64,000 nucleotides of DNA from Pseudomonas baetica (GCF_002813455.1 NZ_PHHE01000001.1:3399001-3463000), one strand, 5' to 3'; shown: positions 21,516 through 32,592, counted from the stretch's first letter. Notes: generated by a model not told the origin, from the letters alone. Program-made: numbers and translations.

Positions 21516-22619
21516 TTACAGACGCATCGGCATGACGACGTAAGCCGAATCGTCGTTGTCGGACTCTTGCACCAGCGCACTGCTGTTGGAGTCGGACAGG
21601 ATCAGACGAACCTGCTCGGTGGTCATCACGCCCAGCACGTCGAGCAAGTAGCTCACGTTGAAGCCGATTTCCAGAGAGCCGCCGTTGTATTCAACGCCTA
21701 CTTCTTCTTCCGCTTCTTCCTGCTCCGGGTTGTTGGCCTGGATCTTCAACTGACCGCTGGCCAGTTGCAGACGAATACCACGGTACTTCTCGTTGGACAG
21801 AATCGCGGTACGGCTGAACGCTTCACGCAGCGCCTGACGATCGCCGAGCACCAGCTTGTCGCCGCCCTTCGGCAGAACGCGCTCGTAGTCAGGGAATTTA
21901 CCGTCGACCAATTTAGAGGTGAAGGTGAATTCGCCGGTGGTGGCGCGGATGTGGTGTTGGCCCAGCACGATGCTGACGTTGCCGTCCGGCTCGGTGAGCA
22001 GACGTGCCAGCTCAAGAATACCTTTGCGCGGCACGATCACCTGGTGGCGATCAGGCTGGCCGATATCGGCTTTCATCGAGCACATGGCCAGACGGTGACC
22101 GTCGGTGGCCACAGCGCGGATGATGCCTTCAGACACTTCCAGCAGCATACCGTTGAGGTAATAACGCACGTCCTGCTGGGCCATGGCGAAGCTGGTGCGT
22201 TCGATCAGACGACGCAGTTTGCTTTGCTCCAGGCTGCAGGTCAGCGAGCCCGGGCCTTCCTCAACAGTCGGGAAATCGTTGGCCGGCAGGGTCGACAGGG
22301 TGAAGCGGCTACGGCCGGCCTTCACCACCAGCTTCTGCTCGTCGACCTTGATGTCGATCAGCGCATCGTTGGGCAGGCTCTTGCAGATGTCCATCAGCTT
22401 GCGCGCAGGCACGGTGATGGAGCCTGTTTCGGCCGGCTCTTCGAGTTGCACACGACCGACCAGCTCGACTTCCAGGTCGGTACCGGTCAGCGACAGTTGC
22501 TGGCCTTCGACAACCAGCAGCACGTTGGAAAGCACCGGCAAGGTCTGTCGGCGCTCGACAACGCCTGCGACCAGTTGCAGGGGTTTCAACAGGGCTTCGC
22601 GTTGAATGGTGAAATGCAT
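21516..22619 (-). CDS. dnaN: DNA polymerase III beta subunit (sliding clamp)
   Basis: A ring-shaped homodimer that tethers DNA polymerase III to DNA. 367 aa, the family length, starting MHFTIQREALLKPLQLVAGVVERRQTLPVLSNVL and ending DSAYVVMPMRL. The repeated domains are recognisable (ATDGHRLAM; GGDKLVLGDRQALREAFSRTAILSNEKYRG). It is 39 nt downstream of dnaA and 14 nt upstream of recF in the same operon. Confidence 0.98.
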   Translation of the reverse strand: MHFTIQREALLKPLQLVAGVVERRQTLPVLSNVLLVVEGQQLSLTGTDLEVELVGRVQLEEPAETGSITVPARKLMDICKSLPNDALIDIKVDEQKLVVKAGRSRFTLSTLPANDFPTVEEGPGSLTCSLEQSKLRRLIERTSFAMAQQDVRYYLNGMLLEVSEGIIRAVATDGHRLAMCSMKADIGQPDRHQVIVPRKGILELARLLTEPDGNVSIVLGQHHIRATTGEFTFTSKLVDGKFPDYERVLPKGGDKLVLGDRQALREAFSRTAILSNEKYRGIRLQLASGQLKIQANNPEQEEAEEEVGVEYNGGSLEIGFNVSYLLDVLGVMTTEQVRLILSDSNSSALVQESDNDDSAYVVMPMRL

Positions 22620-22658
22620 GGTCTAGTCCCTTGCCTTAATAAGCTGCGCTGGTGTTCA

Positions 22659-24182
22659 TCAAGTGGTCAGTGTACGCAGCAGGTTCTTGTAGTCCTCGCG
22701 GATGTCCGCGTCGGATTCCTTAAGTTCGTTGATCTTGCGGCAGGCGTGCAAAACAGTCGTATGGTCGCGGCCGCCAAACACATCGCCGATTTCCGGCAGG
22801 CTGTGGTTGGTCAGTTCCTTGGACAACGCCATGGCGACTTGACGTGGACGCGCGACCGAGCGCGAACGGCGCTTGGACAGCAAGTCGGAGATCTTGATCT
22901 TGTAGTACTCGGCGACAGTGCGCTGAATGTTATCCACAGAGACCAGCTTGTCCTGCAACGCCAACAAGTCTTTCAGGGATTCGCGAATCAACTCGATGGT
23001 GATGTCGCGGCCCATGAAGTGCGAGTGGGCGATCACGCGTTTCAGCGCGCCTTCCAGCTCACGGACGTTGGAGCGAATGCGCTGGGCAATGAAGAACGCT
23101 GCATCGTGTGGCAAGTCGACTTTGGCCTGGTCGGCCTTCTTCATCAAGATCGCTACGCGGGTTTCCAGCTCCGGCGGCTCGACGGCAACCGTCAGGCCCC
23201 AGCCGAATCGGGATTTGAGGCGCTCTTCAAGGCCTTCGATTTCTTTCGGGTAGCGGTCACTGGTGAGAATGACCTGCTGGCCACCTTCAAGCAGGGCGTT
23301 GAAGGTGTGGAAAAACTCTTCCTGGGAGCGCTCCTTGCGGGCGAAGAACTGAATATCGTCGATCAGCAAGGCGTCCACCGAACGGTAGAAACGCTTGAAC
23401 TCGTTGATTGCGTTCAGTTGCAGCGCCTTGACCATGTCGGCCACGAAACGCTCGGAATGCAGGTACACGACCTTGGCATTCGGGTTTTTCTTTAATAGAT
23501 GGTTTCCCACCGCGTGCATCAAGTGAGTTTTACCCAAGCCAACGCCACCATAAAGGAAGAGTGGGTTGTAACCATGCTTGGGATTGTCCGCCACTTGCCA
23601 GGCCGCCGCGCGGGCGAGCTGGTTGGATTTACCTTCGACGAAGTTTTCGAAAGTGAATGTGCGGTTCAGGTAACTGGTGTGCTTGAGCGCACCTTCGACC
23701 TGCACGGTGCGCTGTTCGGCGCGAACCGGGGCTTGTTGCGACGCGGCCCCGGCCATCGGATCGAAGCTGTCACGGGACGGCTCTTGACTGACTTCGGCGG
23801 TTTTCTGCGTGGAGCGCTTGGCCGGAGCAGGCGTCGGGGCAGGCGCTGGTGTGCTTGCCGGCGCGGCATTGGCCTGAGCCTGGGAAGCCTGCGCGGCCGC
23901 CAACGGAGCATTTGGCGCTGCACGTGGTGCCGAACTGCGCTTGCTGCCTATTAATAAGGAAAGCGCTGGCGCCATGCCGTTACCGTGCTCATCCAGCAGT
24001 TCAAGGACACGCCCCAGGTACTTTTCGTTGACCCAGTCCAGCACAAAACGGTTCGGTGCGTAGACGCGCAACTCGTCGCCTTCGGCTTCGACCTGTAGTG
24101 GACGGATCCAGGTGTTGAATTGTTGGGCAGGCAGCTCCTCGCGCAAAAGCTCCACGCACTGCTGCCAAAGTTCCACTGACAC
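22659..24182 (-). CDS. dnaA: Chromosomal replication initiator DnaA
   Basis: 507 aa. Domain I is [26 protein letters not shown] long Ala/Pro/Gln-rich linker (about residues 85-150) forms domain II. The AAA+ domain has Walker [17 protein letters not shown] and Walker [12 protein letters not shown]. Domain IV carries the DnaA-box reader ([18 protein letters not shown]). The start is GTG at 24182 with AGGGGAT before it. It is the first gene of dnaA-dnaN-recF-gyrB and is read away from oriC. A perfect DnaA box lies inside the gene at 22930-22938; boxes in the adjacent origin probably provide autoregulation. Confidence 0.98.
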   Translation of the reverse strand: MSVELWQQCVELLREELPAQQFNTWIRPLQVEAEGDELRVYAPNRFVLDWVNEKYLGRVLELLDEHGNGMAPALSLLIGSKRSSAPRAAPNAPLAAAQASQAQANAAPASTPAPAPTPAPAKRSTQKTAEVSQEPSRDSFDPMAGAASQQAPVRAEQRTVQVEGALKHTSYLNRTFTFENFVEGKSNQLARAAAWQVADNPKHGYNPLFLYGGVGLGKTHLMHAVGNHLLKKNPNAKVVYLHSERFVADMVKALQLNAINEFKRFYRSVDALLIDDIQFFARKERSQEEFFHTFNALLEGGQQVILTSDRYPKEIEGLEERLKSRFGWGLTVAVEPPELETRVAILMKKADQAKVDLPHDAAFFIAQRIRSNVRELEGALKRVIAHSHFMGRDITIELIRESLKDLLALQDKLVSVDNIQRTVAEYYKIKISDLLSKRRSRSVARPRQVAMALSKELTNHSLPEIGDVFGGRDHTTVLHACRKINELKESDADIREDYKNLLRTLTT

Positions 24183-24748
24183 GGATATCCCCTAAGTTGA
24201 AAGCCGGTGAGGCAAAAACAAGCGGCCATTGTAGCGGCGAGCCGTCCACTTATCCACATGCAGGTTGCCCGCTGCTCATGATTTATCAATGCGTTAACCG
24301 GGGAAAAGGCGACCAACGGTATGTGAATAAGCTCTGTGGATAACCGCCACTAAGGCCACTGGACAAGTGGGGGTAAAACTCGGTGGATAACCTGCCTGTG
24401 GATAACAGACCATTCCACACACAGGTTATCCGACAGCGCAGCACAGGCTGACCACGGTTTCCCACTGTAGTTGTCATTCTCTGTACATCAAGTGAAATAT
24501 GGTCTGGAGGCAGTTATCCACAGACGAGTGCCGCTCTAGCTTTTATAAGCTTTACAGAAAAGCTTTAAATAATTCCTTTCTTTATTTTTATGTATGGCGA
24601 GCAGGTGTTCAGAAGAAGAAGCCCCTGAGATCTATTTATAAGGAAACGTTGGTTGGAAATTGACCTGAAGGCTTGCTTTCTCTAGAATCCCCGGTCTCTT
24701 AAAACGGGGGCCATTCCGGCCCGTTGTGGACGAACCAGGTAACACGAC
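24183..24748. other. oriC: Chromosomal replication origin oriC
   Basis: The intergenic region between dnaA and rpmH, the standard Pseudomonas origin location. Perfect DnaA boxes TTATCCACA/TGTGGATAA lie at 24250-24258, 24335-24343, 24397-24405 and 24514-24522. Near-boxes lie at 24322-24330 (TGTGAATAA) and 24382-24390. An AT-rich stretch at about 24537-24597 is the probable unwinding element. Divergent promoters for dnaA and rpmH must also lie here. Confidence 0.92.
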
Positions 24749-24883
24749 ATGAAACGTACTTTCCAACCAAGCACTATCAAACGCGCTCGTACCCACGGTT
24801 TCCGTGCTCGCATGGCTACCAAGAACGGCCGCGCAGTCCTGTCGCGTCGTCGCGCCAAAGGTCGTGCGCGTCTGGCAGTTTGA
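24749..24883 (+). CDS. rpmH: 50S ribosomal protein L34
   Basis: 44 aa, highly basic: [18 protein letters not shown], ending [12 protein letters not shown]. Full length. It is the first gene of the rpmH-rnpA-yidD-yidC unit, reading away from oriC, and its stop codon is 16 nt before the rnpA start. Confidence 0.97.
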   Translation: MKRTFQPSTIKRARTHGFRARMATKNGRAVLSRRRAKGRARLAV

Positions 24884-24899
24884 TAATCCGGTACTGGAG

Positions 24900-25301
24900 G
24901 TGAGTCAGGACTTCAGTCGGGAAAAGCGTTTGCTTACCCCCCGGCATTTCAAGGCAGTCTTTGACTCCCCTACCGGCAAGGTTCCGGGGAAAAATCTCCT
25001 GCTCCTTGCACGCAACAACGATCTTGATCACCCCCGTCTCGGGCTGGTTATCGGGAAAAAGAGCGTAAAGCTCTCCGTTGAGCGCAATCGCCTCAAACGT
25101 CTGATGCGCGAATCGTTCCGTCTGCACCAGGATTCACTGGTCGGCTGGGACATCGTTATCGTCGCGCGCAAAGGTTTGGGTGATGTAGAAAACCCCGAAT
25201 TGATTCAGCATTTCGGCAAGCTCTGGAAGCGTCTGGCCCGTAACAAGCCAGTTCCAGCAGTCAACACCGAAACTGTAGGGGTAGACAGTCCAGATGCGTA
25301 A
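24900..25301 (+). CDS. rnpA: Ribonuclease P protein component
   Basis: The small basic protein that helps the RNase P RNA trim tRNA 5' leaders. 133 aa. The signature RNR motif is in [15 protein letters not shown], with [14 protein letters not shown] before it. The GTG at 24900 ([14 protein letters not shown]) fits the family N-terminus. A frame extends further upstream but runs through rpmH in another phase. The start directly follows GGAGG, so initiation may depend on rpmH translation. It overlaps yidD by 8 nt. Confidence 0.94.
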   Translation: MSQDFSREKRLLTPRHFKAVFDSPTGKVPGKNLLLLARNNDLDHPRLGLVIGKKSVKLSVERNRLKRLMRESFRLHQDSLVGWDIVIVARKGLGDVENPELIQHFGKLWKRLARNKPVPAVNTETVGVDSPDA

Positions 25302-25539
25302 ACTGGCCCTCGTTCCGATCCAGTTTTATCGCTACGCCATTAGTCCTTTGATGGCCAGTCACTGTCGTTTCTACCCCAGTTGTTCCTGCTACGCGTATGA
25401 AGCCATTGAAACTCATGGCCTTCTGCGCGGTGGCTGGCTGACCTTTCGTCGTTTAGGTCGCTGTCATCCGTGGAATCCCGGTGGTTATGACCCGGTTCCA
25501 CCTATCCCTACCTCCCGTTCTTCTTCGATGGCCGAGTAA
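25294..25539 (+). CDS. yidD: Membrane protein insertion efficiency factor YidD
   Basis: 81 aa. Family motifs: [57 protein letters not shown], with the conserved Cys residues. It has an N-terminal amphipathic helix and a peripheral inner-membrane location, and it helps YidC-dependent insertion. It overlaps rnpA and is 2 nt before yidC. Confidence 0.96.
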   Translation: MRKLALVPIQFYRYAISPLMASHCRFYPSCSCYAYEAIETHGLLRGGWLTFRRLGRCHPWNPGGYDPVPPIPTSRSSSMAE

Positions 25540-25541
25540 TC

Positions 25542-27224
25542 ATGGATATCAAACGCACGATCCTGATCGTCGCCCTGGCAATCGTGTCCTACGTTATGGT
25601 TCTTAAATGGAACCAGGACTATGGTCAGGCTGCCCTGCCGACTCAGAATGTTGCTTCCAGTACGACTACATCCGGTTTGCCGGACCCCGCCACTGGCAAT
25701 AATGCTGCCGCCAGTGACGATATTCCGCGCGCCGCTAGCGATACCAGCGCACCTGCCGAAACACCGGTAGCCGCCAGCAAGGATCTGATCCAGATCAAAA
25801 CCGACGTGCTCGATCTTGCGATCGATCCACAAGGTGGTGACGTTGCTCAACTGACCTTGCCTCTGTATCCACGTCGTCAGGATCGTCCTGATGTTCCGTT
25901 CCAGCTGTTCGATAACGGCGGTGAGCGTGTTTATCTGGCGCAAAGCGGTCTGATCGGCACCAATGGCCCGGACGCAAATCCGGCCGGTCGTCCGGTTTAC
26001 TCTTCGGAGAAGAAGACTTATCAACTGGCTGACGGTCAGGACCAACTGGTTGTCGACCTGAAGTTCAGCAAGGACGGCGTCAATTACATCAAGCGTTTCA
26101 CCGTGAAACGCGGCCTGTATGACGTAGCCGTTTCCTACATTGTGGATAACCAGAGCGCTCAGCCCTGGAATGGCGCAATGTTCGCCCAGTTGAAGCGTGA
26201 TAGCAGCGCCGATCCTTCGTCCACTACTGCGACTGGCACCGCGACTTACCTGGGCGCCGCCCTGTGGACAAGTTCGGAGCCGTACAAGAAAGTGTCCATG
26301 AAGGACATGGACAAGGCCCAACTGAAAGAAACCGTCACCGGCGGTTGGGTAGCGTGGCTGCAACACTACTTCGTGACTGCATGGATTCCGGCAAAAGGCG
26401 AAAACAACATCGTCCAGACCCGTAAAGACAGCAAAGGCAACTACATCATCGGTTACACCGGTCCTACTCTGACCGCTGCACCGGGTGCCAAAGTTGAAAC
26501 CAGCGCTGTGCTGTACGCAGGTCCGAAAAGCCAGGCTGTGCTAAAAGAGTTGTCCCCAGGTCTGGAACTGACCGTCGACTACGGCATTCTGTGGTTCATT
26601 GCCCAGCCAATCTTCTGGCTGCTGCAACATATCCACGCGATTGTCGGTAACTGGGGCTGGTCGATCATCTTCCTGACCATGCTGATCAAGGGTATTTTCT
26701 TCCCTCTGTCGGCTGCCAGCTACAAATCTATGGCGCGCATGCGTGCCGTTGCACCGAAACTGGCTGCACTGAAAGAGCAACATGGCGATGACCGGCAGAA
26801 AATGTCGCAAGCCATGATGGAGCTGTACAAGAAAGAGAAGATCAATCCGCTGGGCGGCTGCTTGCCGATCCTCGTGCAGATGCCGGTTTTCCTTTCGCTG
26901 TACTGGGTTCTGCTGGAAAGCGTGGAAATGCGTCAGGCGCCATTCATGCTGTGGATCACTGACTTGTCGATCAAGGATCCGTTCTTCATTCTGCCGATCA
27001 TCATGGGCGCAACCATGTTCATCCAGCAGCAGCTGAACCCGACGCCTCCGGATCCGATGCAGGCGAAGGTCATGAAAATGATGCCAATCATCTTCACCTT
27101 CTTCTTCCTCTGGTTCCCTGCTGGTCTGGTGCTGTACTGGGTTGTGAACAACTGCCTGTCGATTGCACAACAGTGGTACATCACGCGTAAGATCGAAGCG
27201 GCGACGAAAAAAGCCGAGGCGTAA
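25542..27224 (+). CDS. yidC: Membrane protein insertase YidC
   Basis: 560 aa. It has an N-terminal membrane anchor (TILIVALAIVSYVMVL), a large periplasmic beta domain (about residues 60-345, with a low-complexity Ser/Thr/Ala linker first), then the conserved five-helix insertase core (GWSIIFLTMLIKGIFFPLSAASYKSMARM, INPLGGCLPILVQMPVFLSLYWVLLESVEMR, IFTFFFLWFPAGLVLYWVVNNCLSIAQQ). It inserts membrane proteins alone or with SecYEG. Fo subunit c, encoded by atpE in this window, is a classic substrate. A terminator follows it. Confidence 0.98.
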   Translation: MDIKRTILIVALAIVSYVMVLKWNQDYGQAALPTQNVASSTTTSGLPDPATGNNAAASDDIPRAASDTSAPAETPVAASKDLIQIKTDVLDLAIDPQGGDVAQLTLPLYPRRQDRPDVPFQLFDNGGERVYLAQSGLIGTNGPDANPAGRPVYSSEKKTYQLADGQDQLVVDLKFSKDGVNYIKRFTVKRGLYDVAVSYIVDNQSAQPWNGAMFAQLKRDSSADPSSTTATGTATYLGAALWTSSEPYKKVSMKDMDKAQLKETVTGGWVAWLQHYFVTAWIPAKGENNIVQTRKDSKGNYIIGYTGPTLTAAPGAKVETSAVLYAGPKSQAVLKELSPGLELTVDYGILWFIAQPIFWLLQHIHAIVGNWGWSIIFLTMLIKGIFFPLSAASYKSMARMRAVAPKLAALKEQHGDDRQKMSQAMMELYKKEKINPLGGCLPILVQMPVFLSLYWVLLESVEMRQAPFMLWITDLSIKDPFFILPIIMGATMFIQQQLNPTPPDPMQAKVMKMMPIIFTFFFLWFPAGLVLYWVVNNCLSIAQQWYITRKIEAATKKAEA

Positions 27225-27248
27225 CTTACTCTGTGGATAACACCACTC

Positions 27249-27273
27249 AAAACGCCCCCTAGTGGGGCGTTTT
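27249..27273 (+). terminator. Rho-independent terminator after yidC
   Basis: AAAACGCCCC, CTAGT loop, GGGGCGTTTT. It ends the rpmH-rnpA-yidD-yidC unit; mnmE starts 33 nt later. A perfect DnaA box (27232-27240) lies just before it. Confidence 0.88.
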
Positions 27274-27305
27274 GCTATCTGCCACTTTTGTCTGGATTCC
27301 GGTTT

Positions 27306-28676
27306 ATGAGCGCACCTCGTGAAACCATCGCAGCTGTCGCCACCGCCCAAGGTCGCGGCGGTGTGGGTATCGTCCGTATTTCCGGACCGCTGGCCAGTGT
27401 TACGGCCAAAGCCATCGCCGGCCGCGAACTGAAACCACGCTATGCCCATTACGGGCCTTTTTTCAGTGACGACCAGCAGGTGCTCGACGAAGGTCTGGCG
27501 CTGTACTTTCCGGGGCCGAACTCATTCACAGGTGAAGACGTGCTGGAATTGCAGGGCCACGGTGGCCCGATCGTTCTGGACATGTTGCTCAAGCGTTGCC
27601 TGGAACTGGGCTGCCGTTTGGCACGGCCGGGCGAGTTCAGCGAGCGCGCCTTCCTCAATGACAAACTCGACCTGGCCCAGGCCGAGGCGATCGCCGACTT
27701 GATCGAAGCGAGTTCTGCACAGGCCGCGCGCAACGCCCTGCGTTCTTTGCAGGGTGCGTTTTCCCAGCGTGTGCATAACCTCACCGAACAATTGATCGGC
27801 CTGCGCATCTACGTCGAAGCGGCTATCGACTTCCCGGAAGAAGAAATCGACTTCCTCGCTGATGGCCATGTGTTGAGCATGCTCGACAAGGTCCGCAATG
27901 AATTATCCACAGTGCTGCGCGAGGCCGGGCAGGGTGCCTTGTTGCGCGATGGCATGACTGTGGTGATCGCTGGCCGACCGAATGCCGGCAAGTCCAGCCT
28001 GCTGAATGCTCTGGCCGGGCGCGAAGCGGCGATCGTTACCGAGATTGCCGGCACCACGCGGGATATCTTGCGCGAACATATCCACATCGACGGCATGCCG
28101 CTGCACGTTGTCGATACCGCCGGTCTGCGCGATACCGACGATCAGGTAGAAAAGATCGGCGTCGAGCGAGCATTGAAAGCCATCGGTGAAGCGGATCAAG
28201 TGTTGCTGGTCGTCGATGCGACGGCGCCAGAAGCCTTGGACCCATTCGCCTTGTGGCCGGAATTTCTTGAAGTACGCCCCGATCCGGCGAAGGTCACCCT
28301 GATTCGTAACAAAGCTGATCTTACGGGCGAAGCCATTGCCCTGGAAGTCAGCGAAGATGGCCACGTAACCATCAGCCTGAGCGCCAAATCGGCAGGCGAA
28401 GGTCTGGAATTACTGCGTGATCATCTCAAGGCCTGCATGGGTTACGAACAAACCTCGGAAAGCAGTTTCAGTGCTCGTCGCCGGCATCTGGAAGCCTTGC
28501 GCCATGCCAGTGCGGCGCTGGAACACGGTCGCGCGCAGCTGACTCTGGCGGGGGCAGGTGAACTGCTGGCCGAAGATCTGCGCCAGGCCCAGCACTCTCT
28601 GGGGGAAATCACCGGGGCCTTCAGCTCCGATGATCTGCTGGGACGGATCTTTTCCAGTTTCTGCATCGGTAAATAA
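27306..28676 (+). CDS. mnmE: tRNA modification GTPase MnmE
   Basis: 456 aa. With MnmG it makes the cmnm5 modification at U34 of several tRNAs. The N-terminal tetrahydrofolate-binding domain begins [25 protein letters not shown]. The G domain has [24 protein letters not shown] and NKADL. The C-terminus ends in the catalytic FCIGK motif. The start at 27306 gives the family N-terminus [11 protein letters not shown] perfect DnaA box lies inside at 27903-27911. Confidence 0.98.
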   Translation: MSAPRETIAAVATAQGRGGVGIVRISGPLASVTAKAIAGRELKPRYAHYGPFFSDDQQVLDEGLALYFPGPNSFTGEDVLELQGHGGPIVLDMLLKRCLELGCRLARPGEFSERAFLNDKLDLAQAEAIADLIEASSAQAARNALRSLQGAFSQRVHNLTEQLIGLRIYVEAAIDFPEEEIDFLADGHVLSMLDKVRNELSTVLREAGQGALLRDGMTVVIAGRPNAGKSSLLNALAGREAAIVTEIAGTTRDILREHIHIDGMPLHVVDTAGLRDTDDQVEKIGVERALKAIGEADQVLLVVDATAPEALDPFALWPEFLEVRPDPAKVTLIRNKADLTGEAIALEVSEDGHVTISLSAKSAGEGLELLRDHLKACMGYEQTSESSFSARRRHLEALRHASAALEHGRAQLTLAGAGELLAEDLRQAQHSLGEITGAFSSDDLLGRIFSSFCIGK

Positions 28677-28691
28677 TCCGCCGCTGTATTC

Positions 28692-28718
28692 AAACGGGCC
28701 CGTTCGTGGCCCGTTTTT
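28692..28718 (+). terminator. Rho-independent terminator after mnmE
   Basis: AAACGGGCC, CGTTCGT loop, GGCCCGTTT, followed by further T residues. Confidence 0.88.
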
Positions 28719-28726
28719 GTTTCTAC

Positions 28727-29227
28727 TTTCTTAATACCAGCCTCAATTGCCCGACTGATTCTCCAGCTCGAGCGGTTTTTTCGTGCCCGGAACTCATCCG
28801 GTCATCGATTTTCTGTGGATTAAGCCCTGTGAATAACTGCCACTGAGGTCAGTTGATAACAGGGCCTGAAAACTGGATATAAACCCCTCTGTGGATAACC
28901 GCCCGTTTCATCCACAGGCTTACACTGGTTATCCAAGGGCCTCATTGGTACATGAGCACAGGGTTTTGAATCTCTGTACACATTGAATATAAAGGCCTGT
29001 AGTGATCTATCCACAGAAAGGTGGGGCAGTAAGAATAAACATAAAAACAAAGATTCTATAAATTTCTTTCTTTTTTATTTTTTTAACCGCGAGTTCTCCA
29101 CAGCTGGTTAAATTTTGTGCAAAGGGTTCTTTAGGAAGGGCGAAGTCCCTATACTTGCCGACCAGGTTCAGAAACCTGATCTCAAACTATTCCTGAATTA
29201 CCTACTTAAGCAGGCACGAGGTGCGTG
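28727..29227. other. Second DnaA-box and AT-rich region upstream of mnmG (oriC-like)
   Basis: There is one perfect DnaA box at 28890-28898 and near-boxes at 28814 (TGTGGATTA), 28828 (TGTGAATAA), 28929 (TTATCCAAG) and 29007 (CTATCCACA). An AT-rich tract follows at about 29036-29090. The order of boxes and tract mirrors oriC at 24.2-24.7 kb, including a shared TCTCTGTACA word before the last box. Two origin-active regions have been described in Pseudomonas, and in E. coli oriC lies beside mnmG. The mnmG promoter must also be here. Confidence 0.6.
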
Positions 29228-31126
29228 GTGGATTTCCCTTCCCGTTTTGAAGTGATCGTCATCGGCGGCGGTCATGCCGGTACCGAGGCAGCACTGGCCT
29301 CAGCACGTATGGGGGCAAAAACCCTGTTGCTGACGCATAACGTGGAAACCCTCGGTGCCATGAGTTGCAACCCGGCGATCGGTGGCATCGGCAAAAGCCA
29401 TCTGGTCAAGGAAATCGACGCCCTCGGCGGTGCGATGGCCATGGCTACCGATAAGAGCGGCATCCAGTTTCGCGTGTTGAACAGCCGTAAAGGCCCAGCC
29501 GTGCGTGCAACCCGTGCACAAGCCGACCGCATTCTTTACAAAGCCGCTGTCCGCGAAATTCTCGAAAACCAGCCGAACCTGTGGATATTTCAACAGGCTG
29601 CTGATGACCTGATCGTCGAGCAGGAACAAGTCCGTGGTGTTGTCACGCAAATGGGTCTGCGGTTCTTCGCCGATTCCGTGGTGTTGACCACCGGTACGTT
29701 CCTTGGTGGACTTATCCACATCGGTTTGCAGAATTTTTCCGGCGGTCGAGCCGGCGATCCACCATCGATTGCCCTGGCCCACCGTTTGCGCGAACTGCCA
29801 TTGCGTGTCGGTCGTTTGAAAACCGGTACGCCACCGCGTATTGACGGCAAGTCTGTGGATTTCTCGGTGATGACCGAGCAGCCAGGCGATACGCCGATCC
29901 CGGTGATGTCGTTCATGGGCAACAAAGAACAGCATCCACGCCAGGTCAGTTGCTGGATTACCCACACCAACGCCCGAACCCACGAAATCATTGCCGCGAA
30001 CCTCGACCGTTCGCCGATGTATTCGGCTGCCGGCGAGATCGAAGGCATTGGCCCGCGTTATTGCCCGTCGATCGAAGACAAGATTCACCGCTTTGCCGAC
30101 AAGGAAAGCCATCAGGTGTTTATCGAACCGGAAGGTTTGACCACCCATGAGCTGTATCCGAACGGGATATCCACAAGCTTGCCGTTCGACGTGCAATTGC
30201 AGATCGTGCAGTCGATCCGCGGCATGGAAAACGCGCACATCATGCGTCCGGGTTATGCGATCGAGTACGACTACTTCGATCCGCGCGACCTGAAGTACAG
30301 CCTCGAAACCAAAGTCATCGGCGGTCTGTTCTTCGCCGGGCAAATCAACGGCACCACCGGTTACGAAGAAGCCGGGGCCCAGGGTTTGCTCGCCGGGGCC
30401 AACGCTGCATTGCGTGCCAAAGGCAAAGAAGCCTGGTGTCCCCGCCGTGATGAGGCGTACATCGGGGTTCTGGTCGATGACCTGATCACCCTCGGTACTC
30501 AAGAGCCGTACCGCATGTTCACTTCCCGCGCCGAGTACCGCCTGATCCTGCGCGAGGACAACGCCGACCTGCGTCTGACCGAAAAAGGTCGTGAGCTGGG
30601 GCTGGTCGATGACGCGCGTTGGGCGGCCTTCTGCAAGAAACGCGAAAGCATCGAACTGGAAGAGCAGCGCCTGAAAAGCACCTGGGTTCGCCCGGGAACG
30701 CCGCAGGGCGATGCGATTGCGGAAAAATTCGGCACGCCGCTGACCCACGAATACAACTTGCTCAACCTCTTGAGCCGTCCGGAAATCGACTACGCTGGTC
30801 TGGTCGAAGTGACTGGCGACGGTGCCGAAGACCCACAAGTCGCCGAACAGGTAGAGATCAAGACCAAATACGCCGGTTACATCGACCGTCAACAGGACGA
30901 AATCGCCCGTCTGCGCGCCAGTGAAGACACGAAACTGCCTGTGGATATCGATTACACCAACATTTCCGGTCTCTCCAAGGAGATCCAGAGCAAGCTCGGC
31001 GCGACTCGTCCAGAGACGCTTGGCCAGGCTTCGCGCATCCCGGGCGTGACCCCGGCAGCCATTTCGCTGTTGATGATTCATTTGAAAAAACGCGGCGCGG
31101 GCCGTCAGTTGGAGCAAAGCGCTTGA
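29228..31126 (+). CDS. mnmG: tRNA uridine-5-carboxymethylaminomethyl modification enzyme MnmG
   Basis: 632 aa. The FAD-binding partner of MnmE. It has the FAD dinucleotide motif [19 protein letters not shown], the [24 protein letters not shown] block, and [11 protein letters not shown]; the C-terminal helical domain that binds MnmE ends [12 protein letters not shown]. Two adjacent GTG codons are possible. The second (29228) has GAGG at a workable 6-nt spacing and gives the family start MDFPSRF. The stop overlaps the rsmG start (TTGA). A perfect DnaA box lies at 29712-29720. Confidence 0.97.
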   Translation: MDFPSRFEVIVIGGGHAGTEAALASARMGAKTLLLTHNVETLGAMSCNPAIGGIGKSHLVKEIDALGGAMAMATDKSGIQFRVLNSRKGPAVRATRAQADRILYKAAVREILENQPNLWIFQQAADDLIVEQEQVRGVVTQMGLRFFADSVVLTTGTFLGGLIHIGLQNFSGGRAGDPPSIALAHRLRELPLRVGRLKTGTPPRIDGKSVDFSVMTEQPGDTPIPVMSFMGNKEQHPRQVSCWITHTNARTHEIIAANLDRSPMYSAAGEIEGIGPRYCPSIEDKIHRFADKESHQVFIEPEGLTTHELYPNGISTSLPFDVQLQIVQSIRGMENAHIMRPGYAIEYDYFDPRDLKYSLETKVIGGLFFAGQINGTTGYEEAGAQGLLAGANAALRAKGKEAWCPRRDEAYIGVLVDDLITLGTQEPYRMFTSRAEYRLILREDNADLRLTEKGRELGLVDDARWAAFCKKRESIELEEQRLKSTWVRPGTPQGDAIAEKFGTPLTHEYNLLNLLSRPEIDYAGLVEVTGDGAEDPQVAEQVEIKTKYAGYIDRQQDEIARLRASEDTKLPVDIDYTNISGLSKEIQSKLGATRPETLGQASRIPGVTPAAISLLMIHLKKRGAGRQLEQSA

Positions 31127-31767
31127 GTTCTAAGGTCACTTCGCAACACGCCGAAGAGTTATCCACAGGAGCCCGCGAGCTCGGTGTCAACCTCACTGAA
31201 ACCCAGCACGAATTACTGCTGGGATACCTGGCCCTGTTGATCAAATGGAACCAGGCCTACAACCTGACCGCTGTGCGCGATCCGGACGAGATGGTCTCGC
31301 GTCATTTGCTCGATAGTCTGAGCGTGATGTCGTTTATCGAAAACGGTCGCTGGCTCGACGTCGGCAGCGGCGGAGGCATGCCGGGGATTCCGTTGGCGAT
31401 CCTGTATCCGGACGCGCAAGTGACCTGTCTGGATAGCAACGGCAAGAAAACCCGCTTCCTGACTCAGGTCAAACTTGAACTCAAACTGGATAACCTGCAA
31501 GTTATCCACAGTCGCGTCGAAGCGTTCCAGCCTGCTCAGCCGTTCAACGGAATCATTTCCCGGGCGTTCAGCAGCATGGAAAACTTCACCAACTGGACTC
31601 GCCATCTGGGCGACGCCGACACACGCTGGCTGGCAATGAAGGGCGTTCATCCAGCCGATGAGCTGGTAGCATTGCCGGCAGACTTCAAACTCGATAGCGA
31701 ACACGCCCTGGCCGTACCCGGTTGCCAAGGCCAACGCCATCTGCTGATACTGCGCCGCACGGCATGA
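31123..31767 (+). CDS. rsmG: 16S rRNA (guanine-527-N7)-methyltransferase RsmG
   Basis: 214 aa. It has the family motifs [28 protein letters not shown] and the SAM site [20 protein letters not shown]. The start is a TTG overlapping the mnmG stop, so translation is coupled. A perfect DnaA box lies within its first 15 codons (31159-31167) and another at 31502-31510. Confidence 0.96.
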   Translation: MSSKVTSQHAEELSTGARELGVNLTETQHELLLGYLALLIKWNQAYNLTAVRDPDEMVSRHLLDSLSVMSFIENGRWLDVGSGGGMPGIPLAILYPDAQVTCLDSNGKKTRFLTQVKLELKLDNLQVIHSRVEAFQPAQPFNGIISRAFSSMENFTNWTRHLGDADTRWLAMKGVHPADELVALPADFKLDSEHALAVPGCQGQRHLLILRRTA

Positions 31768-31785
31768 TTGGGAACACAAGCAAGA

Positions 31786-32583
31786 ATGGCTAAGGTATTC
31801 GCGATAGCGAACCAGAAGGGTGGTGTGGGCAAGACCACCACCTGCATCAACCTCGCAGCATCCCTGGTCGCGACCAAGCGCCGGGTGCTGTTGATCGATC
31901 TCGATCCACAGGGCAACGCCACCATGGGTAGCGGTGTGGATAAACACGGCCTGGAAAATTCGGTCTACGACCTGCTGATCGGCGAATGCGATCTGGCTCA
32001 GGCCATGCACTATTCCGAGCACGGCGGTTATCAACTACTGCCGGCCAACCGCGACCTGACGGCCGCTGAAGTGGTGCTGCTGGAAATGCAGATGAAGGAA
32101 AGCCGTCTGCGCAGCGCGCTGGCGCCGATCCGTGAGAACTACGATTACATTTTGATCGACTGCCCGCCGTCGCTGTCGATGCTCACGCTGAACGCATTGG
32201 TGGCTGCCGATGGGGTGATTATCCCCATGCAGTGCGAGTACTTCGCGCTGGAAGGTTTGAGCGACCTTGTGGATAACATCAAGCGCATCGCTGAACTGCT
32301 GAATCCGAACCTGAAAGTCGAAGGTCTGCTGCGGACCATGTATGACCCGCGCCTGAGCCTGATGAACGATGTTTCGGCCCAGCTCAAGGAACACTTCGGC
32401 GATCAGTTGTATGACACGGTGATCCCGCGCAACATCCGCCTGGCCGAAGCGCCGAGCTACGGCATGCCGGCGCTGGCCTACGACAAGCAATCGCGTGGTG
32501 CGCTGGCCTACCTGGCCCTGGCGGGCGAGATGGTTCGTCGTCAGCGCAAAAATTCACGCATCGCCGCCGCTCAGGCAACTTAA
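31786..32583 (+). CDS. parA: Chromosome partitioning ATPase ParA (Soj)
   Basis: 265 aa. The deviant Walker A is NQKGGVGKTTTCINLAAS, with DLDPQGNATMG and YILIDCPPSLSMLT. ParA dimers bind DNA non-specifically and pull ParB-parS complexes. The ATG at 31786 fits the family start MAKVFAIANQKGG. It is 9 nt before parB and 18 nt after rsmG. Two perfect DnaA boxes lie within it (31935 and 32268). Confidence 0.97.
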   Translation: MAKVFAIANQKGGVGKTTTCINLAASLVATKRRVLLIDLDPQGNATMGSGVDKHGLENSVYDLLIGECDLAQAMHYSEHGGYQLLPANRDLTAAEVVLLEMQMKESRLRSALAPIRENYDYILIDCPPSLSMLTLNALVAADGVIIPMQCEYFALEGLSDLVDNIKRIAELLNPNLKVEGLLRTMYDPRLSLMNDVSAQLKEHFGDQLYDTVIPRNIRLAEAPSYGMPALAYDKQSRGALAYLALAGEMVRRQRKNSRIAAAQAT

Positions 32584-32592
32584 GGAATCCCC

